Below are positions 53,143 through 61,363 of a stretch of DNA of 64,000 nucleotides, piece after piece (position 1 is the first letter of the stretch; each line of letters opens with the position of its first letter). This DNA is from Parabacteroides distasonis (lineage in GTDB: Bacteria; Bacteroidota; Bacteroidia; Bacteroidales; Tannerellaceae), in contig JAFBIR010000001.1 of NCBI GenBank assembly GCA_021531385.1, positions 62,001 through 126,000 of the forward strand. The letters are read 5' to 3'. The notes under the pieces are model-generated. The model had not been told where the DNA came from and ran no database searches. It worked only from the letters and a program-made list of their open reading frames with translations. The translations under genes were made by a program, and so were the position numbers.

Positions 53143-54587
53143 GGATTCTGACTGATATTGGTAGGCGTTCCTATATCCATCAACTTGATTAAGGTGGTCG
53201 CATCCGCATTCACACCCATCGCCACATGTCGGCCTTGCCGCCCATCGTTCAGGTATTTCTCAATGTCCGCATTGTAGCGCATCGGCAACAGACTGGACAT
53301 CTCGAAGAGTGTTTCCGCATACCGATCGCCTTGCAGCTCCTGCTTGTCGATCGGGCAGACCACTTCGTCCGTTGACTTGCTGGAGGTGAAGTGAATGTTG
53401 AACAGGATCACGTTGCCATCGTTCGTGAACATCGACTTCAGTTCGTTGGCCTGTTGCATCACCGTCTCTTTGGAGGCTCCGTTGAACTCCCCATCCGTGA
53501 TGTGAATAATGGTGGGTGGATAGCAATCCTTGTCATGGTGCTTCACCATCCATTCATCCAACAAAGTCTTGGCACGGGCAAAGGCTTTGTGCCAATGGGT
53601 ACAACCGCCTTTATGATTGGCCTCCACCCACTGCACCTTCTCTACCTCTTTCACCACCGTTCCCTTTCGGGTGCGTTTTTCCTCCTTGACCGTAATCTTC
53701 TTGAAGGGATGATCGCGCAACTCCTCGGGGGAGACAAAATCACGTCCCTCCAATTCCCCGCACCATCCGCTGTAAGCCTCGTCGCCATAGCCAATCACAG
53801 CAATGTCGTAATAGTGGCGCACCTCGTTGAACTTGATGCAACGCAACACCAATCCATTGATTTGGCGGTTCACAATACGGGCTGCAGCCTCGGCCATACT
53901 CATCTCTTCGCCCATCAGCTGGGTCTTGCAGCTCATACTACCGGAGTGATCCACCAAAAAGAGAAAGGCGGTAGGCGTATTGCGGGTAATCTGGGCGGTA
54001 TAGGCCGTTTTGCTTTGCAGCTGTTGCGGTTGCGTGGGAATCGGAATGCCAAAGTTCCCGATGTTTTGGATATAGGCCAAAGGGATGAAATGGTTCACCA
54101 ACACCTCTGCTTGAAAGAACATCTGTTCCTCATCAGGTAGGTCAAAATGCTTATTGGCTTTCACCGATTGGAAATGAATCGCCTTGAAATCATCCAAGGA
54201 ACTGCCAACCCGAGCGCCATTCTTCGTGGCATTCCGATCAGCATAGCGAGACTCTTTCCAAAGGATTACCTCCGGGTCGATCTCCAAAAGCACGGGGTTG
54301 GAGATGCGCCCATCGTTCATAGCGACATACATCATCGGATGTTGCTTTACGAAACTCACCCGCACGAAATGTTGCAAGTTGTCTCGTTTGTCCAATGAGC
54401 GGGAGCCGTCACTGCCTCCCGGTTTAGCGATCGTGATGCCTTTGTCCGCACAGTCGGCCCAAGAATAGAGACCGCCTTGCTGGATGATCGAGGCCAAGTT
54501 GTCTCGATCGGTGAAATGATAGAGCTTGGTGATCCCTTCACGCTCGATAATCGTTTGAAAATCCTGCCAGTTACTTTTCTTCTCCAT
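53139..54587 (-). CDS. DarT-like ADP-ribosyltransferase fused to a von Willebrand A domain
   Basis: 482 aa. Residues about 18-175 carry the DUF4433/DarT order of motifs: LYHFTDRDNLASII (Y23-H24, N30), GL at 39-40, HPMMYV at 83-88, RNAT at 118-121 and QAEVLV with the candidate catalytic Glu at E161. Residues about 205-430 form a VWA domain with a canonical MIDAS DxSxS (D213-S215-S217, VDHSGSMS) and a later ITDGEFNG. DarT enzymes ADP-ribosylate DNA bases using NAD+; VWA domains bind partners through a metal. The gene overlaps both neighbours (17 and 4 bp). The fusion is not one I know. The substrate (DNA, tRNA or protein) is unknown. Confidence 0.85.
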   Translation of the reverse strand: MEKKSNWQDFQTIIEREGITKLYHFTDRDNLASIIQQGGLYSWADCADKGITIAKPGGSDGSRSLDKRDNLQHFVRVSFVKQHPMMYVAMNDGRISNPVLLEIDPEVILWKESRYADRNATKNGARVGSSLDDFKAIHFQSVKANKHFDLPDEEQMFFQAEVLVNHFIPLAYIQNIGNFGIPIPTQPQQLQSKTAYTAQITRNTPTAFLFLVDHSGSMSCKTQLMGEEMSMAEAAARIVNRQINGLVLRCIKFNEVRHYYDIAVIGYGDEAYSGWCGELEGRDFVSPEELRDHPFKKITVKEEKRTRKGTVVKEVEKVQWVEANHKGGCTHWHKAFARAKTLLDEWMVKHHDKDCYPPTIIHITDGEFNGASKETVMQQANELKSMFTNDGNVILFNIHFTSSKSTDEVVCPIDKQELQGDRYAETLFEMSSLLPMRYNADIEKYLNDGRQGRHVAMGVNADATTLIKLMDIGTPTNISQNP

Positions 54588-55221
54588 AACTATCTATATT
54601 TTGATCAAACAACGTGGGTTGTTTGGGTGTGTGATCTATTTGAGTGTTTGATGGGTTCCCTCCGAGCGCGTCGCAGTAGGGATAGAGCCCCTCTGTGTAT
54701 GCCTTGACCAAATAGGCGTGCGAGAGCGGTTTCGTCGGATCATCTACCCCGCAACAGGTGTTGTAATCCAACAGAATGATGGTTTGTGTTTGGCTGGCCT
54801 TGCGCAACCGTTCGATGATATACATCGCCTTGTGCTCCAGCATCCAGCGATAGGTGGGAATATAGATCTGATGTTTCGCCTCCACATACCCCAAGATCTC
54901 CGTACCCTGCACTCCCTTGCGATGGCCCAACACCGGCCCATGCTTGCGCACCGTTCGCTTCAGCTGCTTCATGGTGGTGTTGGCAAAGAGCGATAGATCC
55001 ACATCCTCTTGCGCAAACACCTTCAGTCCTTGCCAAATCCCCTCCACAGAGGCAGCGGTATAGCCCTCGCTGAAGGGCACTGGTATATCTCCATGCGGAT
55101 AGAAGGGGCTCAGCTTCACCAACCCATCCGTTGCCTGACTGGTCACATCGGCGATAATGGCTCCGGGATACCGCTTCAATAAGTTTTCCCGCTTACATCG
55201 TTTAGAAGCTATCTGTATCAT
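54571..55221 (-). CDS. DUF6939-like protein with NADAR-like motif order
   Basis: 216 aa, cytosolic. I associate it with the uncharacterised DUF6939 type: ASKRCKRENLLKRYPGAII, KLSPFYPHGDIPVPFS, SVEGIWQGLKVF (58-69), PVLGHRKG (96-103), YIPTYRWMLEHK (120-131), LLDYNT (150-155) and PLSHAYLVK (165-173). The order resembles NADAR/YbiA: FY..., a (S/T)(V)E-x4-Q-x-x-K(F/V) helix, a P-x-x-x-G-x-R step, an M-x-x-x-K helix, and a final acid plus LG-L-like helix. NADAR proteins remove ADP-ribose, some from guanosine, and oppose DarT. Translation is coupled to the kinase (4-bp overlap) and to the DarT-VWA gene (17 bp). The NADAR link is inference. Confidence 0.72.
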   Translation of the reverse strand: MIQIASKRCKRENLLKRYPGAIIADVTSQATDGLVKLSPFYPHGDIPVPFSEGYTAASVEGIWQGLKVFAQEDVDLSLFANTTMKQLKRTVRKHGPVLGHRKGVQGTEILGYVEAKHQIYIPTYRWMLEHKAMYIIERLRKASQTQTIILLDYNTCCGVDDPTKPLSHAYLVKAYTEGLYPYCDALGGNPSNTQIDHTPKQPTLFDQNIDSYGEEK

Positions 55222-57194
55222 TCTTCTACTAACTTGTGGATTAAATATCTATCTTTAAGTAAACCTTTGAATTGTTCTTTAGTGCCTTTCGGGATGTAGA
55301 TTGTGGTCAAGGATTCACCATTTCCAAAAGCATTCCACCCAATCGTGGTCAAGCTGTCTGGCAGATGAATCGAGGTCAAGGATTCACAACGCCAGAAAGC
55401 CGAATTCCCAATCGACTTGACGGACTCTGGCAGATGAATCGAGGTCAAGGATTCACAATTTCCAAAAGCATTCCACCCAATCGTGGTCAAGCTGTCTGGC
55501 AGATGAATCGAGGTTAAGGATTCACAAGCACAGAAAGCCGAATCCCCAATCGACTTGACGGACTCGGGAATTGTAATATGCGTCTTGTCTGAGAGACTAG
55601 CAATCAGTTTGCCCTCTTTAGAAATCAGAAAACCATCAACCACCCGAAAATAGGGACTATCACAGGTTATAGAGAGTAGTTTGCACCTTGAAAAAGGATT
55701 ATCCCCAATCGACTTGACGGATTCTGGCAGATGAATCGAGGTCAAGGATTCACAACACGAGAAAGCTTGATCCCCAATCGACTTGACGGACTTGGGCAGA
55801 TGAATCGAGGTCAAGGATTTACAACCCCAGAAAGCCGAATCCCCAATCGACTTGACGGACTTGGGCAGATGAATCGAGGTCAAGGAGTCACAACCCCGGA
55901 AAGCGTGATCCCCAATCGACTTGACGGACTCTGGCAGATGAATCGAGGTCAAGGATTCACACCAGGAGAAAGCCTCATTCCCAATCGACTTGACGGACTC
56001 TGGCAGATGAATCGAGGTCAAGGATTCACACTCATAGAAAGCCCCATCCCCAATCGTGGTCAGGGAATGGGGCAGATGAATCGAGGTCAAGGATACACAC
56101 CAAGAGAAAGCCTCATCACAAATCACCTTGGTTCCCTCCTTGATTTCATAGTTTGTCAAGTCTTTATTTGCACTAATCAACCTCACCCCATCCGGGCTAT
56201 ACAAAACACCATACTCATCTTCAATCGCTTGTTCTCTATCTTCATCCGTCACATCCGTTCGCCACACCTCCTCTTTTGGTTTCTCCGGTTCTTGTAACAA
56301 GAACAGACGGAAAGAAATCATGCCAAGACTATTTTTGGCATGAGCCAACAAGAAGGTGGAGAGAAGCGTGGACAGTTCTGCATTGGAGGTCAATGAGCAA
56401 AGAGCCGGTAGGATTGCCGATTTACCTAAATCCAAATAGTCGGAAGCGGCAAACAGGAGGCGATCGGAAGCGGCAAACTGATCGTAGAGCGAAGGTTGCA
56501 AAGCAATCGCTTTCAAAGAGAGGGCGATGGTGGCAATCGAGAAATCATCGATATGCTCGTTGAAATCAGCAGCCGTTCGCAAGGGATGGCGAAAGTCTGG
56601 ACTTCCCAATTCTCCGGCTTGTTCCCCTTGCATGGCAGGGACAAACATGCCGTCATAATCCACCAAGACCAACGAACCATCCGCTTTCACCAAGATGTTT
56701 TCCAGCTTCAGGTCTCCATGCGCAAAGGGTTGCGACAAAAGCCATGCACCCATACGGCAAAAGCGATAGGCCAACAGCTGCAAGGCATAGGTGTCCTGCA
56801 AATGCGCCCGCAGATAACGATCCAAAGGTTCACCCTCCACCCAATCCATCACCAACACGGGGTATTCCTTCGCATCCCCTTGTGAGGTATCGACAAATAG
56901 CTCCTTTTCCAAGAAGCGGAAGTTCACAAGGTAGGGCGAAGAGACAAACTCCAGCTCCTCCGCAATCCTGCGGTAGTTCGCTTGCCGTCCCTCCTGATCT
57001 AGCCTGAAGCACTTCACGGCATAGAGCCGCTTCGTCTGCTCGTCCCGCATCTTGAACACCACGCCAAAGTTGCCGCTCGACATCACGGGGTTCCCCTTGT
57101 CGTCCAACACCGGACGCAAAGCATTGTATTGATCGAAGTTATCCTCCGCTGATCGAATCGCCTCAATATATTCAGATATAAGTGGGTATTGCAT
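55218..57194 (-). CDS. protein kinase with BspA-type leucine-rich repeats (copy 1)
   Basis: 658 aa. The kinase domain has a glycine loop SSGNFGVVFK (39-48), VAIK-like lysine K61 in YAVKCF, catalytic loop HGDLKLEN (159-166) with D161 and N166, and DFG-equivalent DYDG (179-182); GSPDFRHP (197-204) resembles the activation segment end. A helical region (205-330) leads to about eleven LRR_5 repeats of 23 residues (CESLTSIHLPESVKSIG type, about 355-640). No TM or signal, so it is cytosolic. LRRs may bind a ligand or partner. It is first in the coupled cassette, with its own promoter. Its N-terminal 330 residues are nearly identical to copy 2. Confidence 0.92.
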   Translation of the reverse strand: MQYPLISEYIEAIRSAEDNFDQYNALRPVLDDKGNPVMSSGNFGVVFKMRDEQTKRLYAVKCFRLDQEGRQANYRRIAEELEFVSSPYLVNFRFLEKELFVDTSQGDAKEYPVLVMDWVEGEPLDRYLRAHLQDTYALQLLAYRFCRMGAWLLSQPFAHGDLKLENILVKADGSLVLVDYDGMFVPAMQGEQAGELGSPDFRHPLRTAADFNEHIDDFSIATIALSLKAIALQPSLYDQFAASDRLLFAASDYLDLGKSAILPALCSLTSNAELSTLLSTFLLAHAKNSLGMISFRLFLLQEPEKPKEEVWRTDVTDEDREQAIEDEYGVLYSPDGVRLISANKDLTNYEIKEGTKVICDEAFSWCVSLTSIHLPHSLTTIGDGAFYECESLTSIHLPESVKSIGNEAFSWCESLTSIHLPESVKSIGDHAFRGCDSLTSIHLPKSVKSIGDSAFWGCKSLTSIHLPKSVKSIGDQAFSCCESLTSIHLPESVKSIGDNPFSRCKLLSITCDSPYFRVVDGFLISKEGKLIASLSDKTHITIPESVKSIGDSAFCACESLTSIHLPDSLTTIGWNAFGNCESLTSIHLPESVKSIGNSAFWRCESLTSIHLPDSLTTIGWNAFGNGESLTTIYIPKGTKEQFKGLLKDRYLIHKLVEE

Positions 57195-57241
57195 AGGTTA
57201 TCGCTGTTTGATGATTCGTTGTGTATCCTGTTGCTCTCCTG

Positions 57242-57272
57242 CAAAAGTAGGGCATTCCCCAAACTCTTCAAA
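57242..57272 (-). promoter_or_regulatory. promoter of kinase copy 1 and the downstream cassette
   Basis: TTTG (57269-57272) and TACTTTTG (57242-57249) on the - strand, spaced by 19 bp, an excellent Bacteroidetes promoter. The leader to the ATG at 57194 is about 40 nt. It arose within the 195-bp duplication junction. Confidence 0.7.
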
Positions 57273-57393
57273 TAATTGGGCTTAGAAATGTATAAAATGA
57301 TTTCATTTGAGCCGTTTCATAACATATAATGGCTCCGGGAAAACGCCTCAGCAAGTTCTCCCACCTACATCGTTTTGAGGCTATCTGTATCAT
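57268..57393 (-). pseudogene. truncated NADAR-like (DUF6939-like) gene stub after kinase copy 2
   Basis: Begins at ATG 57393, overlapping the kinase copy 2 stop by 4 bp exactly as in the intact pair. The first 23 residues (MIQIASKRCRWENLLRRFP then GAII) match the intact gene's start, then similarity ends and the frame runs 18 more codons to a stop. This marks a duplication of kinase plus NADAR-like gene. Confidence 0.85.
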
Positions 57394-59120
57394 TCTTCCA
57401 CTAATTTTTCGATTAACTTTTTATCACCAAGTAGTCTTTTGAATTTCTCTTTGCTGCCTTTGGGAATATAGATTGTGGTCAAGGATTCACAATTTCCAAA
57501 AGCCAACTTCCCAATTGTGATAATGGACTCGGTAATATGAATCGATGTCAAGGATGTACAATTCCAGAAAGCGTGATTCCCAATCGACTTGACGAACTCT
57601 GGCAGATGAATCGATGTCAAGGATTTACAACCCGAGAAAGCCGAATCTCCTATCGTAGTGATGGATTCAGGGATATGGTTAAAGGTCAGAGATTTACAGT
57701 TGCAAAAAGCTCTATCACCGATCGTAATAACGGAATTGGGAATAACGATTGAGGTCAAGGAGCCACAACCTTTAAAGGTAGATTTACGGATTGTAGTGAC
57801 AGAATTAGGAATATTAATCGTAGTTAGAGACTTACAGTTGCAGAAAGCACTATTACCAATAGTTGTGACAGAATTAGGAATATTAATCGTAGTTAGAGAC
57901 TTACAGTTGCAGAAAGCACTATTACCAATAGCTTTAACGGTGTTAGGTAAAACGACCGAAACCAAAGAAGAATGTCCGTTGTATACTGTAAATAAAACAC
58001 CTCCATAAATTAACTCGGGGTTTCCAAAAGCTTCATCACAAATAATAGTTGTCCCTTTTTTGACTTGATAGGATGATAAACTAAAAGATGGTGGAACTAG
58101 AAGCAATTTCAATCCATCTGGGCTATACAAAACTCCACACTCATCTTCAATCGCTTGTTCTCTATCTTCATCCGTCACATCTGTCCGTAATACCTCCACT
58201 TTTGGTTTCTCCGGTTCTTGTAACAAGAACAGACGGAAAGAAATCATGCCAAGACTATTTTTGGCATGAGCCAACAAGAAGATGGAGAGGAGTGCAGATA
58301 GTTCCGCATCAGAGGTCAATGCGCAGAGGGCAGGTAGTAGTGCAGACTTACCTAAGTCCAGGTAATCGGAAGCGGAAAACAGCAAGCGATCGGAAGCGGC
58401 AAACTGATTGTAGAGCGAGGGTCGCAAAGCGATCGCTTTCAGAGAGAGGGCGATAGAAGCAATGGAGAAATCATCGAGATGCTCGTTGAAATCGGCCGCT
58501 GTTCGCAAGGGATGGCGAAAGTCAGGACTTCCTAATTCACCGGCTTGCTCCCCTTGCATAGCCGGAACAAACATCCCGTCATAATCCACCAAGACCAACG
58601 AGCCATCCACTTTCACCAAGATGTTTTCCAGCTTCAGGTCTCCATGCGCAAAGGGTTGCGACAAAAGCCATGCACCCATACGGCAAAAGCGATAGGCCAA
58701 CAGCTGCAAGGCATAGGTGTCCTGCAAATGCGCCCGCAGATAACGATCCAAAGGTTCACCCTCCACCCAATCCATCACCAACACGGGGTATTCCTTCGCA
58801 TCCCCTTGTGAGGTATCGACAAACAACTCCTTCTCCAAGAAGCGGAAGTGCACGAGGTAGGGCGAAGAGACAAACTCCAGCTCCTCCGCAATTCTGCGGT
58901 AGTTCGCTTGCCGTCCCTCCTGATCTCGGGTGAAGCACTTCACGGCATAGAGCCGCTTCGTCTGCTCGTCCTGCATCTTGAACACCACGGCAAAGTTGCC
59001 GCTCGACATCACCGGGTTCCCCTTGTCGTCCAACACCGGTCGCAAGGCATTGTATTGATCGAAGTTTTCCTCCGCTGATCGAATCGCCTCAATATATTCA
59101 GATATAAGTGGGTATTGCAT
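57390..59120 (-). CDS. protein kinase with BspA-type leucine-rich repeats (copy 2)
   Basis: 576 aa. The kinase part is nearly identical to copy 1 (SSGNFAVVFK, K61 in AVKCF, HGDLKLEN, DYDG); one glycine of the loop is Ala in this copy. The LRR array differs: about eight repeats, including CNCKSLTTINIPNSVTTIG blocks and an extra segment VLFTVYNGHSSLVSVVLPN. So the sensor part diverged while the kinase part stayed the same. It lies 43 bp downstream of the phosphoribosyltransferase-like gene and may be co-transcribed with it. The stub after it shows the duplication. Confidence 0.92.
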   Translation of the reverse strand: MQYPLISEYIEAIRSAEENFDQYNALRPVLDDKGNPVMSSGNFAVVFKMQDEQTKRLYAVKCFTRDQEGRQANYRRIAEELEFVSSPYLVHFRFLEKELFVDTSQGDAKEYPVLVMDWVEGEPLDRYLRAHLQDTYALQLLAYRFCRMGAWLLSQPFAHGDLKLENILVKVDGSLVLVDYDGMFVPAMQGEQAGELGSPDFRHPLRTAADFNEHLDDFSIASIALSLKAIALRPSLYNQFAASDRLLFSASDYLDLGKSALLPALCALTSDAELSALLSIFLLAHAKNSLGMISFRLFLLQEPEKPKVEVLRTDVTDEDREQAIEDECGVLYSPDGLKLLLVPPSFSLSSYQVKKGTTIICDEAFGNPELIYGGVLFTVYNGHSSLVSVVLPNTVKAIGNSAFCNCKSLTTINIPNSVTTIGNSAFCNCKSLTTINIPNSVTTIRKSTFKGCGSLTSIVIPNSVITIGDRAFCNCKSLTFNHIPESITTIGDSAFSGCKSLTSIHLPEFVKSIGNHAFWNCTSLTSIHITESIITIGKLAFGNCESLTTIYIPKGSKEKFKRLLGDKKLIEKLVEE

Positions 59121-59163
59121 AGGTTATCGCTGTTTGATGATTCGTTGTGTTATCATGTCGTTT

Positions 59164-59853
59164 TCATTGCAATCTATCTAATACAATCTGTGGCATGTAA
59201 CTATTCTTTGAATCCATATCTCCTAAACCAAGACGTGTATATACCATACCGCCAATACCAGGAATTACTTCATTATTCTCTGAACGTTCATCATCTACTG
59301 CGAAAGTGAAGAAATCAAACTTTTGAGCAATCGTCTCAGGAAACTCTTTTCTTAGATTAGGAATGCCATCTTTATACATTACAGGTGCTGCGATAGCAAT
59401 TTGTTCTGGATTGATTTTGCCAACTAATCTTGTCAGTTGAGTCTTGACCACACACGATGAACTAATGATTGATTTCACCACAACCAATAAACGGCACTTA
59501 GATATGGGTTCTTCATAGGCTTTCACAATAGGTGAAATTTCCAACTTCTCATGCTCATCCGCATAGGCCTGTGAACGACTATTCCAATAAACGGAGATAG
59601 GCGTCTTACCTTTACCAAGACCACATTGAACACCTTTGGCTAACCAATCAGCATCTTCGGATGCACACACCATCATCACTTCATCAGGCAAGACCGAAGA
59701 GACATGCTCTCCGATCAGTCTGCCAAGTTCTATTCCGAGCGATTGAAAGGCCGAACGATAAGCTTCAATACTGGAGTCTTTATTGGCCAATGTATTCAAA
59801 GCTAACATGACGACCTGCTCGTTCTTACTATTTATGTTTTCGAAATGTCTCAT
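59164..59853 (-). CDS. degenerate phosphoribosyltransferase-like protein
   Basis: 229 aa, cytosolic. Layout is like type I PRTases: SLGIELGRLIGEHV, VMMVCASEDADWLAKGV, LLVVVKSIISSSCVVKTQL (where the PRPP loop DD-x-x-TTG would be), IAIAAPVM and a final VIPGIGGMVYTRLGLGD like the UPRT IPGLGD. The missing acidic pair in the PRPP loop suggests non-catalytic or altered chemistry. It follows the nuclease-like gene by 7 bp. Genes here are visibly AT-richer than the rest. The assignment is moderate. Confidence 0.55.
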   Translation of the reverse strand: MRHFENINSKNEQVVMLALNTLANKDSSIEAYRSAFQSLGIELGRLIGEHVSSVLPDEVMMVCASEDADWLAKGVQCGLGKGKTPISVYWNSRSQAYADEHEKLEISPIVKAYEEPISKCRLLVVVKSIISSSCVVKTQLTRLVGKINPEQIAIAAPVMYKDGIPNLRKEFPETIAQKFDFFTFAVDDERSENNEVIPGIGGMVYTRLGLGDMDSKNSYMPQIVLDRLQ

Positions 59854-59860
59854 AATTCTA

Positions 59861-60709
59861 TCATTTAATCAACATAAACAATTCCATTTTTGTTGTTGGG
59901 TGATTACTGATGATACGTTCTTCCATTTCATCAGGCCATGGGCATAAGCCTGTAAAATGACCGAAACGGCAATAGAACATCTTCCCTCGTACATAATATT
60001 CAATTCCCTCAATCGCATCAAGGATTTCTTGGCAGGCATCCGATATTCTCTGATCTGGGTATATGGATAAGTTGACACGTGTTTGACTTTCAACCTTATG
60101 TAACAGTTCTGCTAATTTCACCTTTCTATTGAACGAAAGAGCTTTCCATGCACCCAAAAAGACTGTGGCAATATTCGTCAGTTCATCGTCTGTTATTTCC
60201 GCTGAATTGCCAGAAATTGCCTTCAGTGTGCTTCTTAGATCCTCACAAAGCAAGACCATTTGATTGATATCACCATAATATGAAAACCACTCACCCGCAG
60301 AGAAATCTTTGATCTCTTCGGGCATTTTCGTATCTATCTCTGCTTTATTTGCTGAATGCACAAGTTTGAGTGAGAATGCCTCATTACGCTCCTTGCAATC
60401 CTCTATTTGATGAGCAAAGTCGAAAGCAATATCGCCTTTCTTCTGAGGATCTCCCCACGAGATATCTTGTGTATTCTTCAATTGATGATACACATTTATT
60501 TCGGGATAGGCAATTAACAAATCATCTACGAATGCGTCCTCTAATTGAGCCTGAAACTGCACTGTATCTAACCTATCCTTAAATCGTGTGAGGCAAGACA
60601 CAATTTGATAAACCGCATAAAAGTCTTCATACGTTCCTCCTTTTAGATTGTTCTCGCCCCCTCTATGCTTGTTGGCAAGATACTTCTGTAGTTCCTCATT
60701 CCTTCGCAT
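59861..60709 (-). CDS. Cap4/DUF4297-like nuclease-fold protein
   Basis: 282 aa. Near the N-terminus HRGGENNLKGGTYEDFYAV resembles the start of DUF4297/Cap4 nuclease domains. E57, D62/D63 and Q76-x-K78 (FVDDLLI then YHQLKN) give an E...D-x(13)-QxK PD-(D/E)xK arrangement. The rest (100-282) is helical with no known effector domain. It might cut DNA or be a structural relative. It overlaps DUF1653 by 14 bp and is followed by the PRTase-like gene, so all three are one operon. Defence function is inference. Confidence 0.6.
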   Translation of the reverse strand: MRRNEELQKYLANKHRGGENNLKGGTYEDFYAVYQIVSCLTRFKDRLDTVQFQAQLEDAFVDDLLIAYPEINVYHQLKNTQDISWGDPQKKGDIAFDFAHQIEDCKERNEAFSLKLVHSANKAEIDTKMPEEIKDFSAGEWFSYYGDINQMVLLCEDLRSTLKAISGNSAEITDDELTNIATVFLGAWKALSFNRKVKLAELLHKVESQTRVNLSIYPDQRISDACQEILDAIEGIEYYVRGKMFYCRFGHFTGLCPWPDEMEERIISNHPTTKMELFMLIK

Positions 60710-60929
60710 AAGCCTCCTCCTTTGAAATTTCCTTAAATCTGGGTACTTCTATGCCATCTTTCAAGACTGTAGAAAAAAACATCTCTTTTGGACGTACCCA
60801 AACCTTTCTATCACCATACAACGCCTTATACACTACCACCTCTCTCAGGGATTCACTGTCCTGACCGATGGCTAATAGCATATACTTATTGCCCTTAAAA
60901 TGACGATAGTATTTGATAACTTCATTCAC
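60696..60929 (-). CDS. DUF1653-domain small protein
   Basis: 77 aa with the DUF1653 pattern: KYYRHFKGNKYMLLAIGQDS, VVYKALYGDRKVWVRPKEMF, VPRFKEI. Function unknown. First gene of the AT-rich operon; overlap of 14 bp with the nuclease-like gene. It is full length for the family. A perfect -7 box is upstream. Confidence 0.85.
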   Translation of the reverse strand: MNEVIKYYRHFKGNKYMLLAIGQDSESLREVVVYKALYGDRKVWVRPKEMFFSTVLKDGIEVPRFKEISKEEAYAKE

Positions 60930-60956
60930 GATCTATCAAAATATTATAGTTCAAGG

Positions 60957-60964
60957 CAAAAGTA
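60957..60964 (-). promoter_or_regulatory. -7 box of the DUF1653 operon
   Basis: Perfect TACTTTTG on the - strand, 28 bp upstream of the start codon; no -33 at the usual distance. Confidence 0.5.
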
Positions 60965-61120
60965 ACTATTTTTCTTATGAAATGTATTTAAGGTTCAATC
61001 CAGAATATATGTCAAGAATATCATTTAACCTATATTAATATAAGGAATTAGCGTTAAGAATGAAAAGAATTGATTTGTTTTGTAATCACAACTATATATA
61101 TGACAGAAAGGGAATCGGTT

Positions 61121-61333
61121 ATGGAATTACAGTATTTGGCAACCATGGACAATGCGATACAGGTACACATGTTGTGCGATCTCCTTCGCAACGAAGGAAT
61201 CGAGCCATTCACCAAGAACGAGATACTGAATGCAGTGCACATATGCTTTCCGATAGAAGTACATGTGCTCCAATCGGATTATGAACGAGCCTTACACTGT
61301 CTGCGGGAAGCATTTCCCTATTTGGGGTATTGA
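61121..61333 (+). CDS. DUF2007-like small protein
   Basis: 70 aa from the ATG at 61121 (MELQYLATMDN); 61100 would add seven residues. The pattern matches DUF2007 (a signal-transducing or putative-prokaryotic domain): ATMDNAIQVHMLCDLLRNEG, IEPFTKNE, IEVHVLQSDYERALHCL. Function unknown. It is a single gene between the island and the SDR gene. Confidence 0.78.
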   Translation: MELQYLATMDNAIQVHMLCDLLRNEGIEPFTKNEILNAVHICFPIEVHVLQSDYERALHCLREAFPYLGY

Positions 61334-61363
61334 AAGTATTAGAGGAAGAGTGGAGGAGCCTAC

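Noticed and set aside
55731-56297. + strand open frame with MNRGQGFTT-like repeats
   Set aside because: It is the antisense of the LRR repeats of kinase copy 1, so the repetition is inherited from that gene.
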